Counted from the stretch's first letter, positions 16,440 to 25,912 are shown. The stretch: 64,000 nt of DNA from Micromonospora zamorensis (GCF_900090275.1 NZ_LT607755.1:3286001-3350000), one strand, 5' to 3'. Program-made: numbers and translations. Notes: a model not told the origin generated them from the sequence alone.

Positions 16440-18023
16440 ATGTCCATTGGCGCTGAGCCGCGCGCAGGACGCGACGATGCGGCCTCGCGGCCACACTTCG
16501 AGCAAACCCTGCGCGGCTACGACAAACGCCAGGTGGACCGACACCTGGAGCAGCTCGACGGTCAGATCGCGATGCTCAGCGGGGAGCATGGGCGTTCCGC
16601 CGTTCGGGTCCGTGAACTGACCGCCGAGGTGCAGCGACTGCGTACCGAACTGGCCGACCTTCAGGAGCAACCGGTGCAGGTGGACCGCGCGACGATCCAC
16701 GATCTGGGGCCGATGGTCGCCGAGATCATGACGCTCGCCGACAAGCAGGCTGCCATGATCATCGAGTCGGCGACCGACCGGGCGAACGAGCTGCGTAGCG
16801 AGTCGGAGCGCATCCTCGCCGACACCCGTGAGCGGGCCGCGCAGGCACGCCAGGACCTGGCCGAGGAGTTGGCGACCCGGCGTACCGAGCAGGAGCAGGC
16901 GCACGAGGAGCGGCGCACCCTGGCCGAGGCCGAGCTGACCGCGATCCGCGAGCACGCGGAGCAGCTGCGTGCCGACGGTGAGGCCGCCCACGAGCGCGCC
17001 CAGCACGAGGCGAAGCGGATCACCGAACAGAGCGCGCAGCAGCTCAACCAGACGCGGGTTGCCGCCGACGCGTTGATGAAGTCGGCGCGCACCCAGATCC
17101 AGCAGGAACTCCAGTCGGCCCGCGCGAAGAACCAGCAGGAGATGGCCCAGTGGCAGGCCAACGTGGAGCGCGAGGTCAACGAGCGTCGGACCGCCGCCGA
17201 GCGGGACATCGCCGAGCAGCAGGCCGCCGCTGAGCAGGAGCTCGCCGAGCAGAGCAGCGCGACCGAGCAGCAGATCGCCGCACTGCTGGCCGAAGCGCAG
17301 CAGCACGTGACCGAGCTGCGCAACCGCGCCGACGAGCAGGCCGCCAGCCACCAGCAGCAGCTCACCGCCCTCCAGCAGGAAATCGAGGAGCGTCAGCAGG
17401 AGGCCACCGAGCTGCGCGCCGAGCTGGACACCGGCCGCCAGCAGCTCGCCGAGATCCGCGAGGAGGGCGAGACGCTGGAGAACGAGCTGTCGAGGATGCA
17501 GCAGCGGCTCAGCGAGGTCCGCCGGGACCTCACCGCCGAGAGCGCCCGGCTGGAGGAGGCCCGACGCGCCGGGGACTCCGCCGAGCGGCACGCCAAGGAG
17601 GTCCGCGCCCGGGTGCAGCGGGAGGCGAAGCGGGTGGCAGACCTCGCCGCCGCCGCGGTGATGGCCGCGGCCGCCGGGGGTACGGAGACCGCCGAGTACC
17701 CGATGGTGGGTTCCCGTTCCAGCTTCGATCGACCCAGCGCCGACCGTTCCCCCGACGATCGGGTCGCTGAGGTGCGCAACGAAAGCGACCGGCCTGGTGA
17801 CGACGAGTCCGCCGCCGATCAGTCCGGGAGTGAGCAGTCCGACGCCGAGCGCTCGCACCGGCCGACCAACCTCGACGAGTCGGTGAACACGCCCACCGAC
17901 CGGCCGGCGGACGCGCCCACGGACGAGGCCGAGCGGATCTTCACTCGGCCCGACGCCCCGACCCCCGTGCCGTTCCTGGCCTTCGGGCAGCCGGTCAGCG
18001 AGAACGGCGCCGCCCGGCACTGA
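16440..18023 (+). CDS. DivIVA-domain long coiled-coil protein (FilP/Scy-like)
   Basis: Probable polarity or cytoskeletal protein, 527 residues. The N-terminus has the DivIVA-type signature FEQTLRGYDKRQVDRHLEQL (residues 20-39). Residues about 40-400 are an almost unbroken coiled coil rich in Glu, Gln, Ala and Arg. The last 120 residues are acidic and disordered (SESDR-, DE- and P-rich). Related actinomycete proteins scaffold tip growth together with DivIVA, and such proteins are often mislabelled cellulose-binding. A strong GGAGGA ribosome site at 16428-16433 supports the ATG. Confidence 0.85.
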   Translation: MSIGAEPRAGRDDAASRPHFEQTLRGYDKRQVDRHLEQLDGQIAMLSGEHGRSAVRVRELTAEVQRLRTELADLQEQPVQVDRATIHDLGPMVAEIMTLADKQAAMIIESATDRANELRSESERILADTRERAAQARQDLAEELATRRTEQEQAHEERRTLAEAELTAIREHAEQLRADGEAAHERAQHEAKRITEQSAQQLNQTRVAADALMKSARTQIQQELQSARAKNQQEMAQWQANVEREVNERRTAAERDIAEQQAAAEQELAEQSSATEQQIAALLAEAQQHVTELRNRADEQAASHQQQLTALQQEIEERQQEATELRAELDTGRQQLAEIREEGETLENELSRMQQRLSEVRRDLTAESARLEEARRAGDSAERHAKEVRARVQREAKRVADLAAAAVMAAAAGGTETAEYPMVGSRSSFDRPSADRSPDDRVAEVRNESDRPGDDESAADQSGSEQSDAERSHRPTNLDESVNTPTDRPADAPTDEAERIFTRPDAPTPVPFLAFGQPVSENGAARH

Positions 18024-18037
18024 TGACGGTGACGGTT

Positions 18038-18072
18038 GTCCCGGGCCCCTGCGATCCCGCCCGGCCCGGGAC
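18038..18072 (+). terminator. Terminator hairpin after the coiled-coil gene
   Basis: Ten-base perfect arms GTCCCGGGCC (18038-18047) and GGCCCGGGAC (18063-18072), beginning 15 bases after the stop at 18023. No U-run, as is common in high-GC actinomycetes. Confidence 0.6.
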
Positions 18073-18206
18073 GGTCTCGCCTGCGGTCGTCCCGGGGGAT
18101 TCTGGGCCGAACCGGGCCGGCGTCTTCCGTGCAGCTGGCAGGCTGGGCTGACCGCCGCGCACCAGCGGTGGCCGCCGGCCCGCCCGGCGACCGAGAGGAG
18201 CGCCCG

Positions 18207-19601
18207 GTGACCGACCGACCGGAGGAGTTCGACCTGCTCGTCGTGGGCGGCGGCAAGGCCGGGAAGACGTTGAGCATGGACGTCGCCCGGTCCGGGCAGC
18301 GGGTCGCCATGGTCGAACGCGGCATGATCGGTGGCAGCTGCATCAACGTCGCGTGCATCCCGACGAAGGCGCTGGTGACCAGCGCACGGGCGGCGCGCCT
18401 GCTGCGTGACGCGTCCGCGCTCGGCCTGGTGGTGGACGGCGGCCGGGTCGACGTGGACCTGTTGCGCGCGCACAAGCAGGACGTCGTTGAGGGGATGGTC
18501 GCCGCCAACCGGCAGCAGTTCCTCGACTCCGGTCTGCACCTGGTGATCGGTGAGGCCCGGTTCGTCGGCCCCCGGACCGTAAGGGTGTCGCTCGCCGACG
18601 GCGGTGAGCGGCTGTTGCGCGGCGACGACGTGGTGATCAACACGGGTACGCGTCCGCATCTGCCCTCGGTGCCCGGGATGGCCGAGGCCGGGGTGCTGAC
18701 CAGCGACAGCCTGCTGCACCTGGACCGGCTGCCGGGCCGGCTGGTGGTGCTCGGCGGCGGCACCGTCGGGGTGGAGTTCGCGCAGATGTTCGCCTCGTTC
18801 GGCAGCGCGGTGACGCTGATCGAGGGCGGCCCGCGACTGCTCACCCGCGAGGACCCCGACGTGAGTGACGCGGTGATGCGCGTCTTCGTCGACGACGGCA
18901 TCGACGTACGGGTGGGCGTCGCGGTCGCCCGGGTCGACCGCGACGTCGACGGCACGGTCCGGGTGACGCTGGACGACGGCAGCCTGGTGACCGGGGACGA
19001 CGTGCTGGTGGCGGCCGGCCGGGCACCGGTCACCGACGGGCTCGGCCTGGACGCCGCCGGCGTACGCCTCAGCGAACGGGGGTTCGTGGAGGTCGACGAG
19101 CACCTGCGCACCAGCGCAGAGCGGACCTGGGCGGCCGGAGACGTCGCCGGCAGCCCGCAGTTCACCCACGTCTCGCTGGACGACTACCGGATCATCCGGG
19201 CGAACCTCGGGGGTGGACAGCGCAGCACCGCCGACCGGTTGATCCCGTACACCGTCTTCACCACCCCGGAGCTGGCCCGGGTCGGGCTCACCGAGACCGA
19301 GGCACGCCGCGCCGGGTACGACGTCCAGGTCGCCCACCTGCCGGTCGCCGCCATCCCCCGGGCGCGCACCCTGCGCCAGACCAAGGGCATGTGGAAGGCG
19401 GTCATCGACGCCAGCACCGACCGGATCCTCGGCGCGGCGTTGCTCGGCGCCGAGGCCGGTGAGGTGATCACCTCGGTGCAGTTGGCCATGATCGCCGGGA
19501 TGCCGTGGACCGCCCTGCGCGACGCGGTCATCACCCACCCGACCATGACCGAGGGTCTCAACCTGCTCTTCGCCTCGTTGCAGCCCAGCCCGGTCCGCTG
19601 A
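18207..19601 (+). CDS. Dihydrolipoamide-dehydrogenase-family disulfide oxidoreductase
   Basis: FAD-dependent pyridine nucleotide-disulfide oxidoreductase (class I), 464 residues from a GTG at 18207 after GAGAGGAG. The FAD motif LLVVGGGKAGK is at 10-20. The redox pair in GGSCINVACIPTK is Cys45/Cys50. The NAD-binding motif is VLGGGTVGVEFAQMF. The C-terminal dimerisation domain has the active-site THPTMTEGLN. The family includes lipoamide dehydrogenase, mercuric reductase and mycothione reductase. There are no neighbouring 2-oxoacid dehydrogenase genes and no N-terminal metal-binding domain, so the exact substrate is open. Confidence 0.9.
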   Translation: MTDRPEEFDLLVVGGGKAGKTLSMDVARSGQRVAMVERGMIGGSCINVACIPTKALVTSARAARLLRDASALGLVVDGGRVDVDLLRAHKQDVVEGMVAANRQQFLDSGLHLVIGEARFVGPRTVRVSLADGGERLLRGDDVVINTGTRPHLPSVPGMAEAGVLTSDSLLHLDRLPGRLVVLGGGTVGVEFAQMFASFGSAVTLIEGGPRLLTREDPDVSDAVMRVFVDDGIDVRVGVAVARVDRDVDGTVRVTLDDGSLVTGDDVLVAAGRAPVTDGLGLDAAGVRLSERGFVEVDEHLRTSAERTWAAGDVAGSPQFTHVSLDDYRIIRANLGGGQRSTADRLIPYTVFTTPELARVGLTETEARRAGYDVQVAHLPVAAIPRARTLRQTKGMWKAVIDASTDRILGAALLGAEAGEVITSVQLAMIAGMPWTALRDAVITHPTMTEGLNLLFASLQPSPVR

Positions 19602-19628
19602 CCGTCTTCACGTTGGCGGCCGGTCCGG

Positions 19629-20396
19629 CTACGCGGCGATCTCGTCGCGTGCCCGTTGTTGGAAGGCTCGGGCCTGCGCCCCGGTGGGCGGCGGCCCGCC
19701 GTGCCGCGCGGCGATCGCCTGGCCGATCACCTCGGCCCGGTCACCGGCGTCGACCAGTCGGTGGCCGGCCGCCACCTTCGCGAGCCAGATGCCGTCGCGG
19801 TGTCGCACCAGCGAGCGGCACGCGCCGAGCACCGCGTCCTCCGTGCCGGGCGCGGGTTGGTCCCCCGGTGGTGTCGGCAGGGCCAGCCACCAGGACAGCG
19901 CCTCGATGAGCAGTCGACGCAGGTCGGCCGGGGTGAGGTCGGCGAAGACCTCCCCCGCTGGCGGCCCGAGCAGCGGCAGCCCACTCTGGTGCAGGATGCT
20001 GCGGTCCAGCCCGTACCAGAAGCGGCCGTCGGCGGCGGGCCGGTCGGCCGGGTCGAGGGTGCACCGGAAGGGCATGCCGGCCCCGGTGTTGATTTCGAGC
20101 TCGAAACCGGGTTCCGGGGTGCCCGAGGCGGCCACTGCCCGGTCGTAGGCGACCAGCTCCAGCCCTCGCGCCGGGCAGGGCAGCGCCTCGTGCCGCAGCC
20201 GCGCCACCAGCGCCCGTTTGGCGGTGTCGGTGAGCGGACCGGCGCTGACCAGCGCCACGTCCACGTCACTGCGGCCGGCCTGGTACGCGCCGAGCCCCAC
20301 CGAGCCGGCCGCGTACGCGCCGACCAGGTCGGCCCCGAGGACGTCGCGGGCGGCGGCGACCAGGTCATCGAGGTAGCGCTGAAGATCGGAGTCCAC
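19629..20396 (-). CDS. Nucleotidyltransferase (AadA-like, DUF4111 C-terminus)
   Basis: The 255-residue protein resembles aminoglycoside 3''-adenylyltransferases. The nucleotidyltransferase fold is recognised by GAYAAGSVGLGAYQAGRSDV followed by DVAL (about residues 28-50), giving the GS-x(n)-DxD metal site. The C-terminal helical part has WWLALPTPPGDQP and DGIWLAKVAAGHRLV segments like those of AadA enzymes. Many chromosomal actinomycete members have no proven resistance role. Whether it modifies an aminoglycoside is not readable here. Confidence 0.82.
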   Translation of the reverse strand: MDSDLQRYLDDLVAAARDVLGADLVGAYAAGSVGLGAYQAGRSDVDVALVSAGPLTDTAKRALVARLRHEALPCPARGLELVAYDRAVAASGTPEPGFELEINTGAGMPFRCTLDPADRPAADGRFWYGLDRSILHQSGLPLLGPPAGEVFADLTPADLRRLLIEALSWWLALPTPPGDQPAPGTEDAVLGACRSLVRHRDGIWLAKVAAGHRLVDAGDRAEVIGQAIAARHGGPPPTGAQARAFQQRARDEIAA

Positions 20397-20432
20397 GGGC
20401 CATCATGACGCACGGGTCGCAACCAGGCGGGG

Positions 20433-21773
20433 CTACCCCGCGTAGAGCAGCAGCAGACCGGCGACGGTGTACGCGACCATGAGCGCCAGCAGCGGCAGCT
20501 GACCGGCCACCGCCCGGGCCCGGGGGAACAGGTACAGGGCGCGGTCGTGGGCGAGCAGCGTGCCGAGCAGGTGCCCGAGGATGATCACGGTGATCTGGAG
20601 GGTGGCCACCCCGGACGGCGTGACCAGCCCGGTGTGCGGCTCCCAGCCGGCGGTGCCGAGCCAGTTGGCGCCGGTGACCAACGGGTCGGAGAGCAGCGCG
20701 ACGGTGCGCTGGCCTTCCAGGATCAGCAGCGAGTAGTAGTGCGCCACCACGTAGCCCACCGCGATCGGCACGATCGAGTGGGCGATCTCGCCCGGCACGC
20801 GCCGGACGGCGGCCGGGTCGGAGCGGCCGATGCGCGCGGCGGCTCCGGTGGCGGCGAGGTACGCCACCGCCACGGCGGCGACGACAAGGGTCAGCCCGGC
20901 GCTGCCGGTGACCGCCGGGTGCAGGCCGTTCTCCTGGCTGAACCGCAGCCAGCCGGGCGCGTTGGAGAGACTGTCGTACATGGTGGAGCCGAGCAGCACG
21001 ATCACCACGGCGACGAGGCCGGGGCGGGGCCGCAGCCCGGCGATCCCGTCGAGCGGGTTGCGCCACACCAGCACGCCGTCGGCGGCCCGGCCGACCGGGG
21101 CGAGCTGACCGATCAGGGCGCTGTACGTCTCGAACGGGTCGGCGTGGTCGAACCAGCCGGCGCCGAACACCGCAGCGCCGGCCAGCATGACCACCGCGTA
21201 CGCGGCGAGCCAGGCGGTGATGACCGGCAGGGTGGCGCGGTCGGGTGCGACCAGTTCCAGCCAGACGAAACCGAACAGGGTGGCGGCGGCCGGCCACCAT
21301 CCCACGCCGGCCGGCAGCTGACGGAGACCTCGGCGCGGGTCGCGCCGCACGGCCAGCGCCGCCAGCAGGTGAACGGTGCGCAGCGGGTTGACCGTTCGCC
21401 AGACTGGGCCGAGCAGCAGCGACAGCGGCGCCAGCCCGACCCAGAGCAGCACGTAGAGCGCGCCGGCCGTCGGGTTGTCCGCCGTGTCCGGCCCGCCCAG
21501 CAGACCCAGGCAGAACCAGGCGGCTGCGAGCAGGCCGAGCACCCGCAGCACCCACCGGAAGGTGGGCGCGTCGACGAGTCGGGCGAGCCATCCCGGCACC
21601 GGTCGGCCCCCGGTCGCGTCCCGGTCGAGTCGCGGCTCACGCCAGAGCAGGCCCAGGGCGAGGAACGTGACGACGAGGGTCAGCGCGGCGGCGACGACGA
21701 GCTGCGGCAGCGTGATCGGCAGGTCCTGGCGACCACCGACGCCGTGTGCCAGCAGCGTGGGAGCGGCGGTCAT
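20433..21773 (-). CDS. Polytopic membrane protein of a copper-related cluster
   Basis: The 446-residue integral membrane protein has roughly ten helices. Polar or His-containing segments within helices (AHSIVPIAVGYVVAHYYSLL near residue 330) could bind metal. Homologues are often labelled fenitrothion hydrolase, which I doubt because nothing hydrolase-like is visible. It starts 5 bases after the stop of a cupredoxin lipoprotein and faces a CopC gene. Transport or electron transfer linked to copper is inference. Confidence 0.75.
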   Translation of the reverse strand: MTAAPTLLAHGVGGRQDLPITLPQLVVAAALTLVVTFLALGLLWREPRLDRDATGGRPVPGWLARLVDAPTFRWVLRVLGLLAAAWFCLGLLGGPDTADNPTAGALYVLLWVGLAPLSLLLGPVWRTVNPLRTVHLLAALAVRRDPRRGLRQLPAGVGWWPAAATLFGFVWLELVAPDRATLPVITAWLAAYAVVMLAGAAVFGAGWFDHADPFETYSALIGQLAPVGRAADGVLVWRNPLDGIAGLRPRPGLVAVVIVLLGSTMYDSLSNAPGWLRFSQENGLHPAVTGSAGLTLVVAAVAVAYLAATGAAARIGRSDPAAVRRVPGEIAHSIVPIAVGYVVAHYYSLLILEGQRTVALLSDPLVTGANWLGTAGWEPHTGLVTPSGVATLQITVIILGHLLGTLLAHDRALYLFPRARAVAGQLPLLALMVAYTVAGLLLLYAG

Positions 21774-21778
21774 GTCGC

Positions 21779-22249
21779 TCAGCGGACGACGAGCTGGAAC
21801 AGCACCAGCTCGGTCTCGTGCGTCTCCACCTCGAACAGCCCGGTCTTGTCGGCCCGGAACTCCACCAACCCGGGGGTGCCGGCCGGCAGTCGAGCGCCCA
21901 GGTCGTAGCCGTGCACGTGCAGTTCGTCGGACACGTCGGAGGTGACAGTGATCCGAACCAGCTCGCCCTTACCCACGGTGATTCGTCCGGTGGGCGGATC
22001 GACCCGCCGCTTCGCGATCGTCACGGTGATCTCCCGGTCCACGGCCGGGGTGCTGGCGGCGGCGCTCGGGGTGGCGCTGGCCGTCGGGGTCGGCGCGGTG
22101 GTGGCGCTCGGCGGCGCGGCGGACGTCGGTGCCGCCGAGGGGGTGGCGACGGAGGGATCGTCGTCCTGGCCGCACCCGACGAGGAGCAGGGCGGTGAGGG
22201 CGGCGGCGAGGGCGGCGGTAGTGCGGCCGGCGGGGGTACGGACGGACAC
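21779..22249 (-). CDS. Cupredoxin-like lipoprotein
   Basis: Exported protein of 156 residues from a GTG at 22249. The signal ends in the lipobox LLVGC, then a Thr/Ala/Pro-rich linker of about 40 residues, then a cupredoxin-type beta-sandwich (about residues 75-156). ELHVHGYD supplies His residues, and THETELVLFQLVVR forms the last strand. The usual cupredoxin Cys ligand is absent, so this resembles EfeO-type or Cys-less cupredoxins. It is co-transcribed with the downstream membrane protein. Confidence 0.82.
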   Translation of the reverse strand: MSVRTPAGRTTAALAAALTALLLVGCGQDDDPSVATPSAAPTSAAPPSATTAPTPTASATPSAAASTPAVDREITVTIAKRRVDPPTGRITVGKGELVRITVTSDVSDELHVHGYDLGARLPAGTPGLVEFRADKTGLFEVETHETELVLFQLVVR

Positions 22250-22372
22250 GGGCGGGCTCCGAACGACGCGAGGGGACGGGTGTCGGGTTGATCGTCGGGG
22301 ATGAGAACTGTACGTCTTGTTCGGCGGCGGGGATATGACCATGATGAACCAATGCGATCGAGGCTCGTCACT

Positions 22373-23215
22373 ATGCGTCACATCCTGAGCCGCACCCTGG
22401 CGGCCCTGGCCGCGACGGTGGTGGTGTCGCTGGTGCTGCCGGTCGCACCGGCGTCCGCGCACGGCCAGTTGGCGACCAGCACCCCGCTGACCGGCACCGT
22501 CGTGCGCGAGCCGCTGACACAGTTGGGGTTGTACTTCACCGAGAAACCGGCCTCGAACGCCCACTTCACCGTCACCGGGCCGGACGGGTCGCGAGTGGAC
22601 AATGGTTGGTCGTTCGGCGAGCCGAAGCGCCTGGACAAGCCGGTCCAGGAGTACTTCATGGTCAACGGTGTGTTCGAGCCGCGGCTCTACCACACCGGCT
22701 TCCCGGCCATGGTGACCGTCGCCCACTGGCCGGCGAAGGGTCGCTACACCGCCAGCTATCTCTCTGTCGCCTCGGACGGTGAGGCGGTGCGGGGCAACGT
22801 CACCTTCGACTACCAGGGGCCGAGTACGCCGGCGCCAGCCGGTTGGGTGGTGCCCACGGCGGGGCCGGACGCGACACTGCTTGCCCAGGCCGAGGGCGAG
22901 GGGTCGGCGAGCCCGGGGGCGACCGGCGGCCCTGCGGACGCCACCGGCGCCCCGGCGAGCGATCCGGCTGGCGCCACGGAAGAGCGGCGGGACGGCGGGT
23001 TCCCGCCCTGGCTGGTCCCGGCACTGATCGTCGTCGTGGTCTCCGCGATCGTGCTGGTGGCGGCCCGCCGTCGGCCCGCCGCACGGGGAGGCGCCGCCGC
23101 GACCCGCCGACCGGTTAGCAGGGCGGGCAAGACGGCCAACGCGGGGAAGGCGGCGAACACGCCTCACAAGCCCGGCAACCGGGCTGGTGGCCGGGCCCGA
23201 GGCGGACGGCGATAG
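22373..23215 (+). CDS. CopC-domain copper-binding membrane-anchored protein
   Basis: Exported copper-binding protein of 280 residues. The ATG at 22373 gives a standard signal peptide; an in-frame ATG at 22352 is the alternative. Cleavage after APASA would expose His as residue 1 of the mature chain (HGQLATSTP), the N-terminal copper ligand of CopC. The domain spans about 31-145. The later DGH ligand motif of CopC reads SDGEA here, so one His is replaced by Glu. A Pro/Ala/Gly linker, one membrane helix (PALIVVVVSAIVLVAA) and a very basic tail follow. It is divergent from the cupredoxin-membrane protein pair. Confidence 0.87.
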   Translation: MRHILSRTLAALAATVVVSLVLPVAPASAHGQLATSTPLTGTVVREPLTQLGLYFTEKPASNAHFTVTGPDGSRVDNGWSFGEPKRLDKPVQEYFMVNGVFEPRLYHTGFPAMVTVAHWPAKGRYTASYLSVASDGEAVRGNVTFDYQGPSTPAPAGWVVPTAGPDATLLAQAEGEGSASPGATGGPADATGAPASDPAGATEERRDGGFPPWLVPALIVVVVSAIVLVAARRRPAARGGAAATRRPVSRAGKTANAGKAANTPHKPGNRAGGRARGGRR

Positions 23216-23460
23216 GCCGCCAAAACCCGCATACCTGCGCGTACCACCGCGAACTTTCGCACGGACACGAGGAACTTTTGATGTATCGAGGCGAAGCCAT
23301 GGACACTCCAATCGAAACGCCTTAATGTCTCGATCCATCCACCCGGTGTTTCCGCAACGTCACTCGTCGGCGTCGAGGACGTTACGGACCCGGGCCGACG
23401 GCCATCCTCACCGCTGCTATGCGCCGGCCGTCGGACACTCCACCGCCTCCTGGAGGAACG

Positions 23461-25866
23461 ATGGGCACACGCCTGCTACGCCGACTCCACAAACCCGCAC
23501 TGGGTGCGCTGGCACTCGTCCTCACCACCGGCCTCTGGGCCGCTCCGGCCACCGCCGCCCCCGCGCAGGAACCGGGTGTCACGCTGCGCGTCTTCGACGT
23601 GCAGGTGCCGCTCTCCACGCTCTGCACACTCAAGCCCGCGCAGACCCCGAACGTGGACAAGCTGATGTCCACAATCAACTGGACCTCGGCGGCCGACTTC
23701 GGCTTCGAGGACAACTTCGTCTCGCAGGTGCTCGGCAACATCACCACCACCCAGGCCGGCAGCTACACGTTCCGGCTCAGCAGCGACGACGGGTCCAAAC
23801 TGGCGATCGACAACACCGTGGTGATCGACCACGACGGGTTACACGGAGCGACCCCACCCAAGGAGGGCACCGTCACCCTCACCGCCGGGCTGCACCCGCT
23901 GCGCATCGACCACTTCGAGCGTGACGGCGGGCAGCAGATCACCCTGGAGTGGAAGCCGCCCGGCTCGTCGTCCTTCGTGGTCGTACCGAACTCGGCGCTG
24001 AGCACCGACGCCGGCGTCGTCCGGGTGACCGCACCGGGCCGCAAGGAGTGCGAGGGCATCGCCGACACTCCCGGCGACGGCCTGCCGCTGACCGGGGTGC
24101 ACCCGGGCTACACGCTGACCAACCTGCGGCCCAGCGGCTTCCAGCCGAAGGTCACCGGGATGGACTGGTTGGCCGACGGGCGGCTGGTCGTCTCCACCTG
24201 GGGCGGCAGCGACCAGTCCGGCACGTCCCAGGACGGTGAGGTCTGGATCCTCGGCAACACCGGCGGCGCGACCACTCCGGGCGCCGTGACCACCAAGAAG
24301 ATCGCCGGCGGGCTGAAGGAGCCGATGGGACTGAAGATCGTCGACGGGGTGGTCTACGTCTCGGAGAAGCAGCGGCTGACCCGGCTGGTCAACACCGGCG
24401 GAGACGAGGTGGCCGAGCGCCTGGAGACCGTCGCCACCTGGCCGTACGGGGGCAACTTCCACGAGTTCGCGTTCGGCCTGCTCTACCAGGACGGGTTCTT
24501 CTACCTGAACCTGTCGGTGTCGATCAACTCCGGCGGCGCCACCACCAACCCGCAGCCCGCCGCCAACCGGGGCAGCACCCTCAAAATCAACAAGGACACC
24601 GGCGCGGTCAGCTACGTCGCCGGCGGCCTGCGTACCCCGCACGGCATCGGCTGGGGCCCGGAGGGCGGCATCTTCGTCACCGACAACCAGGGCGGCTGGC
24701 TGCCCTCGTCGAAGCTGGTGCACGTCAAGCAGGGGCGGTTCTTCAACCACTACACGAACCCGGCTGGCCCGTTCGACACCAACCCGGTCACCCCGCCGGT
24801 GCTCTGGATGCCACAGAACGAGATCGCCAACTCGCCCAGCACCCCGCTGTACCTGACCACCGGCCGCTACGCCGGCCAGTTCGTCATCGGCGACGTGACG
24901 TACGGCGGCCTGCAACGGGCGAATGTGGAGAAGGTCAACGGCGAATACCAGGGCGCCCTCTTCCGGCTCACCCAGGGCCTGGAGGCGGGCGTCTCCGAGG
25001 TGAACGTCGGCCCGGACGGCGCGATCTACGTCGGCGGGCTCGGCGCGGGCGGCAACTGGGGCCAGACCGGGAAGCTGTCGTACGGCCTGCAGAAGCTCAC
25101 CCCGAACACCGCCACCACGTTCGAGATGCTCGCCATGCGCGCCACCACGACCGGCTTCGAGGTCGAGTACACCCAGCCCGTGTCGACGGCGACCGCCACC
25201 GACCTGGCCGCGCGGTACAAGCTCAAGCAGTGGAGGTACGTGGCGACCTCGAACTACGGCGGTCCGAAGATCGACGAGGAGACGCTGACCGTCACCTCGG
25301 CCACCCTCTCGGCGGACGGCAAGAAGGTCAGCCTCACGGTGCCCGGACGCAAGGCCGGCAGGGTGGTGCACCTGCGGTCACCGCGCCCGTTCACCTCCAC
25401 CAGCGGGCAGTCACTGTGGAGCACCGAGGCGTGGTACACGCTCAACTCGATCCCCGGCAGTCCCCCGCCGCCGACCGGTGGGACCATCACCGGCGTCGGT
25501 GGCAAGTGTCTGGACGTCGACAACGCGGGCACCGCCGACGGCACGAAGATCCAGCTCTGGACCTGCAACGGCACCACCGCGCAGTCGTGGACGAAGGTCG
25601 GTGACACGTACCGGGTGCTGGGCAAGTGCCTGGACGTGGACAACGGCGGCACCGCCAACGGCACGAAGGTGCAACTCTGGACCTGCAACGGCACCGCCGC
25701 TCAGGTCTGGCAGCCGCAGTCCGACGGGTCGATCCGCAACCCGCAGTCCGGCAAGGTCCTGGAGGCCGCCGGCGGTAGCAGCGCCGACCGCACCCAGATC
25801 CAGCTCGGCACGTACGCGGGCGGCGCCCACCAGAAGTGGGTGGTCAGTGCCGGGGTAACCGGCTGA
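23461..25866 (+). CDS. Secreted PA14-beta-propeller-ricin lectin protein
   Basis: Secreted protein of 801 residues, starting at the ATG after CTGGAGGAACG, with signal cleavage near ATAAPAQ. Domains in order: PA14 (about 40-185, SGSYTFRLSSDDGSKLAIDN type motifs), a six-bladed beta-propeller of the sorbosone/glucose dehydrogenase type (about 215-650, with GMDWLADGRLVVSTWGG), and a ricin-type beta-trefoil lectin (about 675-800) with GGKCLDVDN repeats and QxW motifs. It probably binds and oxidises or cleaves extracellular carbohydrate. No PQQ ligand set could be confirmed. A short palindrome GCGAACTTTCGC at 23249-23260 lies upstream. Confidence 0.85.
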   Translation: MGTRLLRRLHKPALGALALVLTTGLWAAPATAAPAQEPGVTLRVFDVQVPLSTLCTLKPAQTPNVDKLMSTINWTSAADFGFEDNFVSQVLGNITTTQAGSYTFRLSSDDGSKLAIDNTVVIDHDGLHGATPPKEGTVTLTAGLHPLRIDHFERDGGQQITLEWKPPGSSSFVVVPNSALSTDAGVVRVTAPGRKECEGIADTPGDGLPLTGVHPGYTLTNLRPSGFQPKVTGMDWLADGRLVVSTWGGSDQSGTSQDGEVWILGNTGGATTPGAVTTKKIAGGLKEPMGLKIVDGVVYVSEKQRLTRLVNTGGDEVAERLETVATWPYGGNFHEFAFGLLYQDGFFYLNLSVSINSGGATTNPQPAANRGSTLKINKDTGAVSYVAGGLRTPHGIGWGPEGGIFVTDNQGGWLPSSKLVHVKQGRFFNHYTNPAGPFDTNPVTPPVLWMPQNEIANSPSTPLYLTTGRYAGQFVIGDVTYGGLQRANVEKVNGEYQGALFRLTQGLEAGVSEVNVGPDGAIYVGGLGAGGNWGQTGKLSYGLQKLTPNTATTFEMLAMRATTTGFEVEYTQPVSTATATDLAARYKLKQWRYVATSNYGGPKIDEETLTVTSATLSADGKKVSLTVPGRKAGRVVHLRSPRPFTSTSGQSLWSTEAWYTLNSIPGSPPPPTGGTITGVGGKCLDVDNAGTADGTKIQLWTCNGTTAQSWTKVGDTYRVLGKCLDVDNGGTANGTKVQLWTCNGTAAQVWQPQSDGSIRNPQSGKVLEAAGGSSADRTQIQLGTYAGGAHQKWVVSAGVTG

Positions 25867-25876
25867 CGTCGGGCGA

Positions 25877-25912
25877 GGGGCGTGGTCCGACCTCCCGGTC
25901 GGGCCGCGCCCC
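25877..25912. terminator. Bidirectional terminator hairpin
   Basis: Sixteen-base arms (25877-25892 and 25897-25912) pair fully with two G-T wobbles around a 4-base TCCC loop. It lies between the convergent lectin-propeller gene and the DUF2267 gene. Confidence 0.72.

Noticed and set aside
16167..19538. Very long minus-strand open frame (over 1100 codons) opposite the coiled-coil and oxidoreductase genes
   Set aside because: It is antisense to two well-supported genes, has no recognisable domain, and is low-complexity in the manner of a GC-driven shadow frame.
20433..21773. Fenitrothion hydrolase
   Set aside because: That label is common for such membrane proteins, but no catalytic hydrolase motif is visible.
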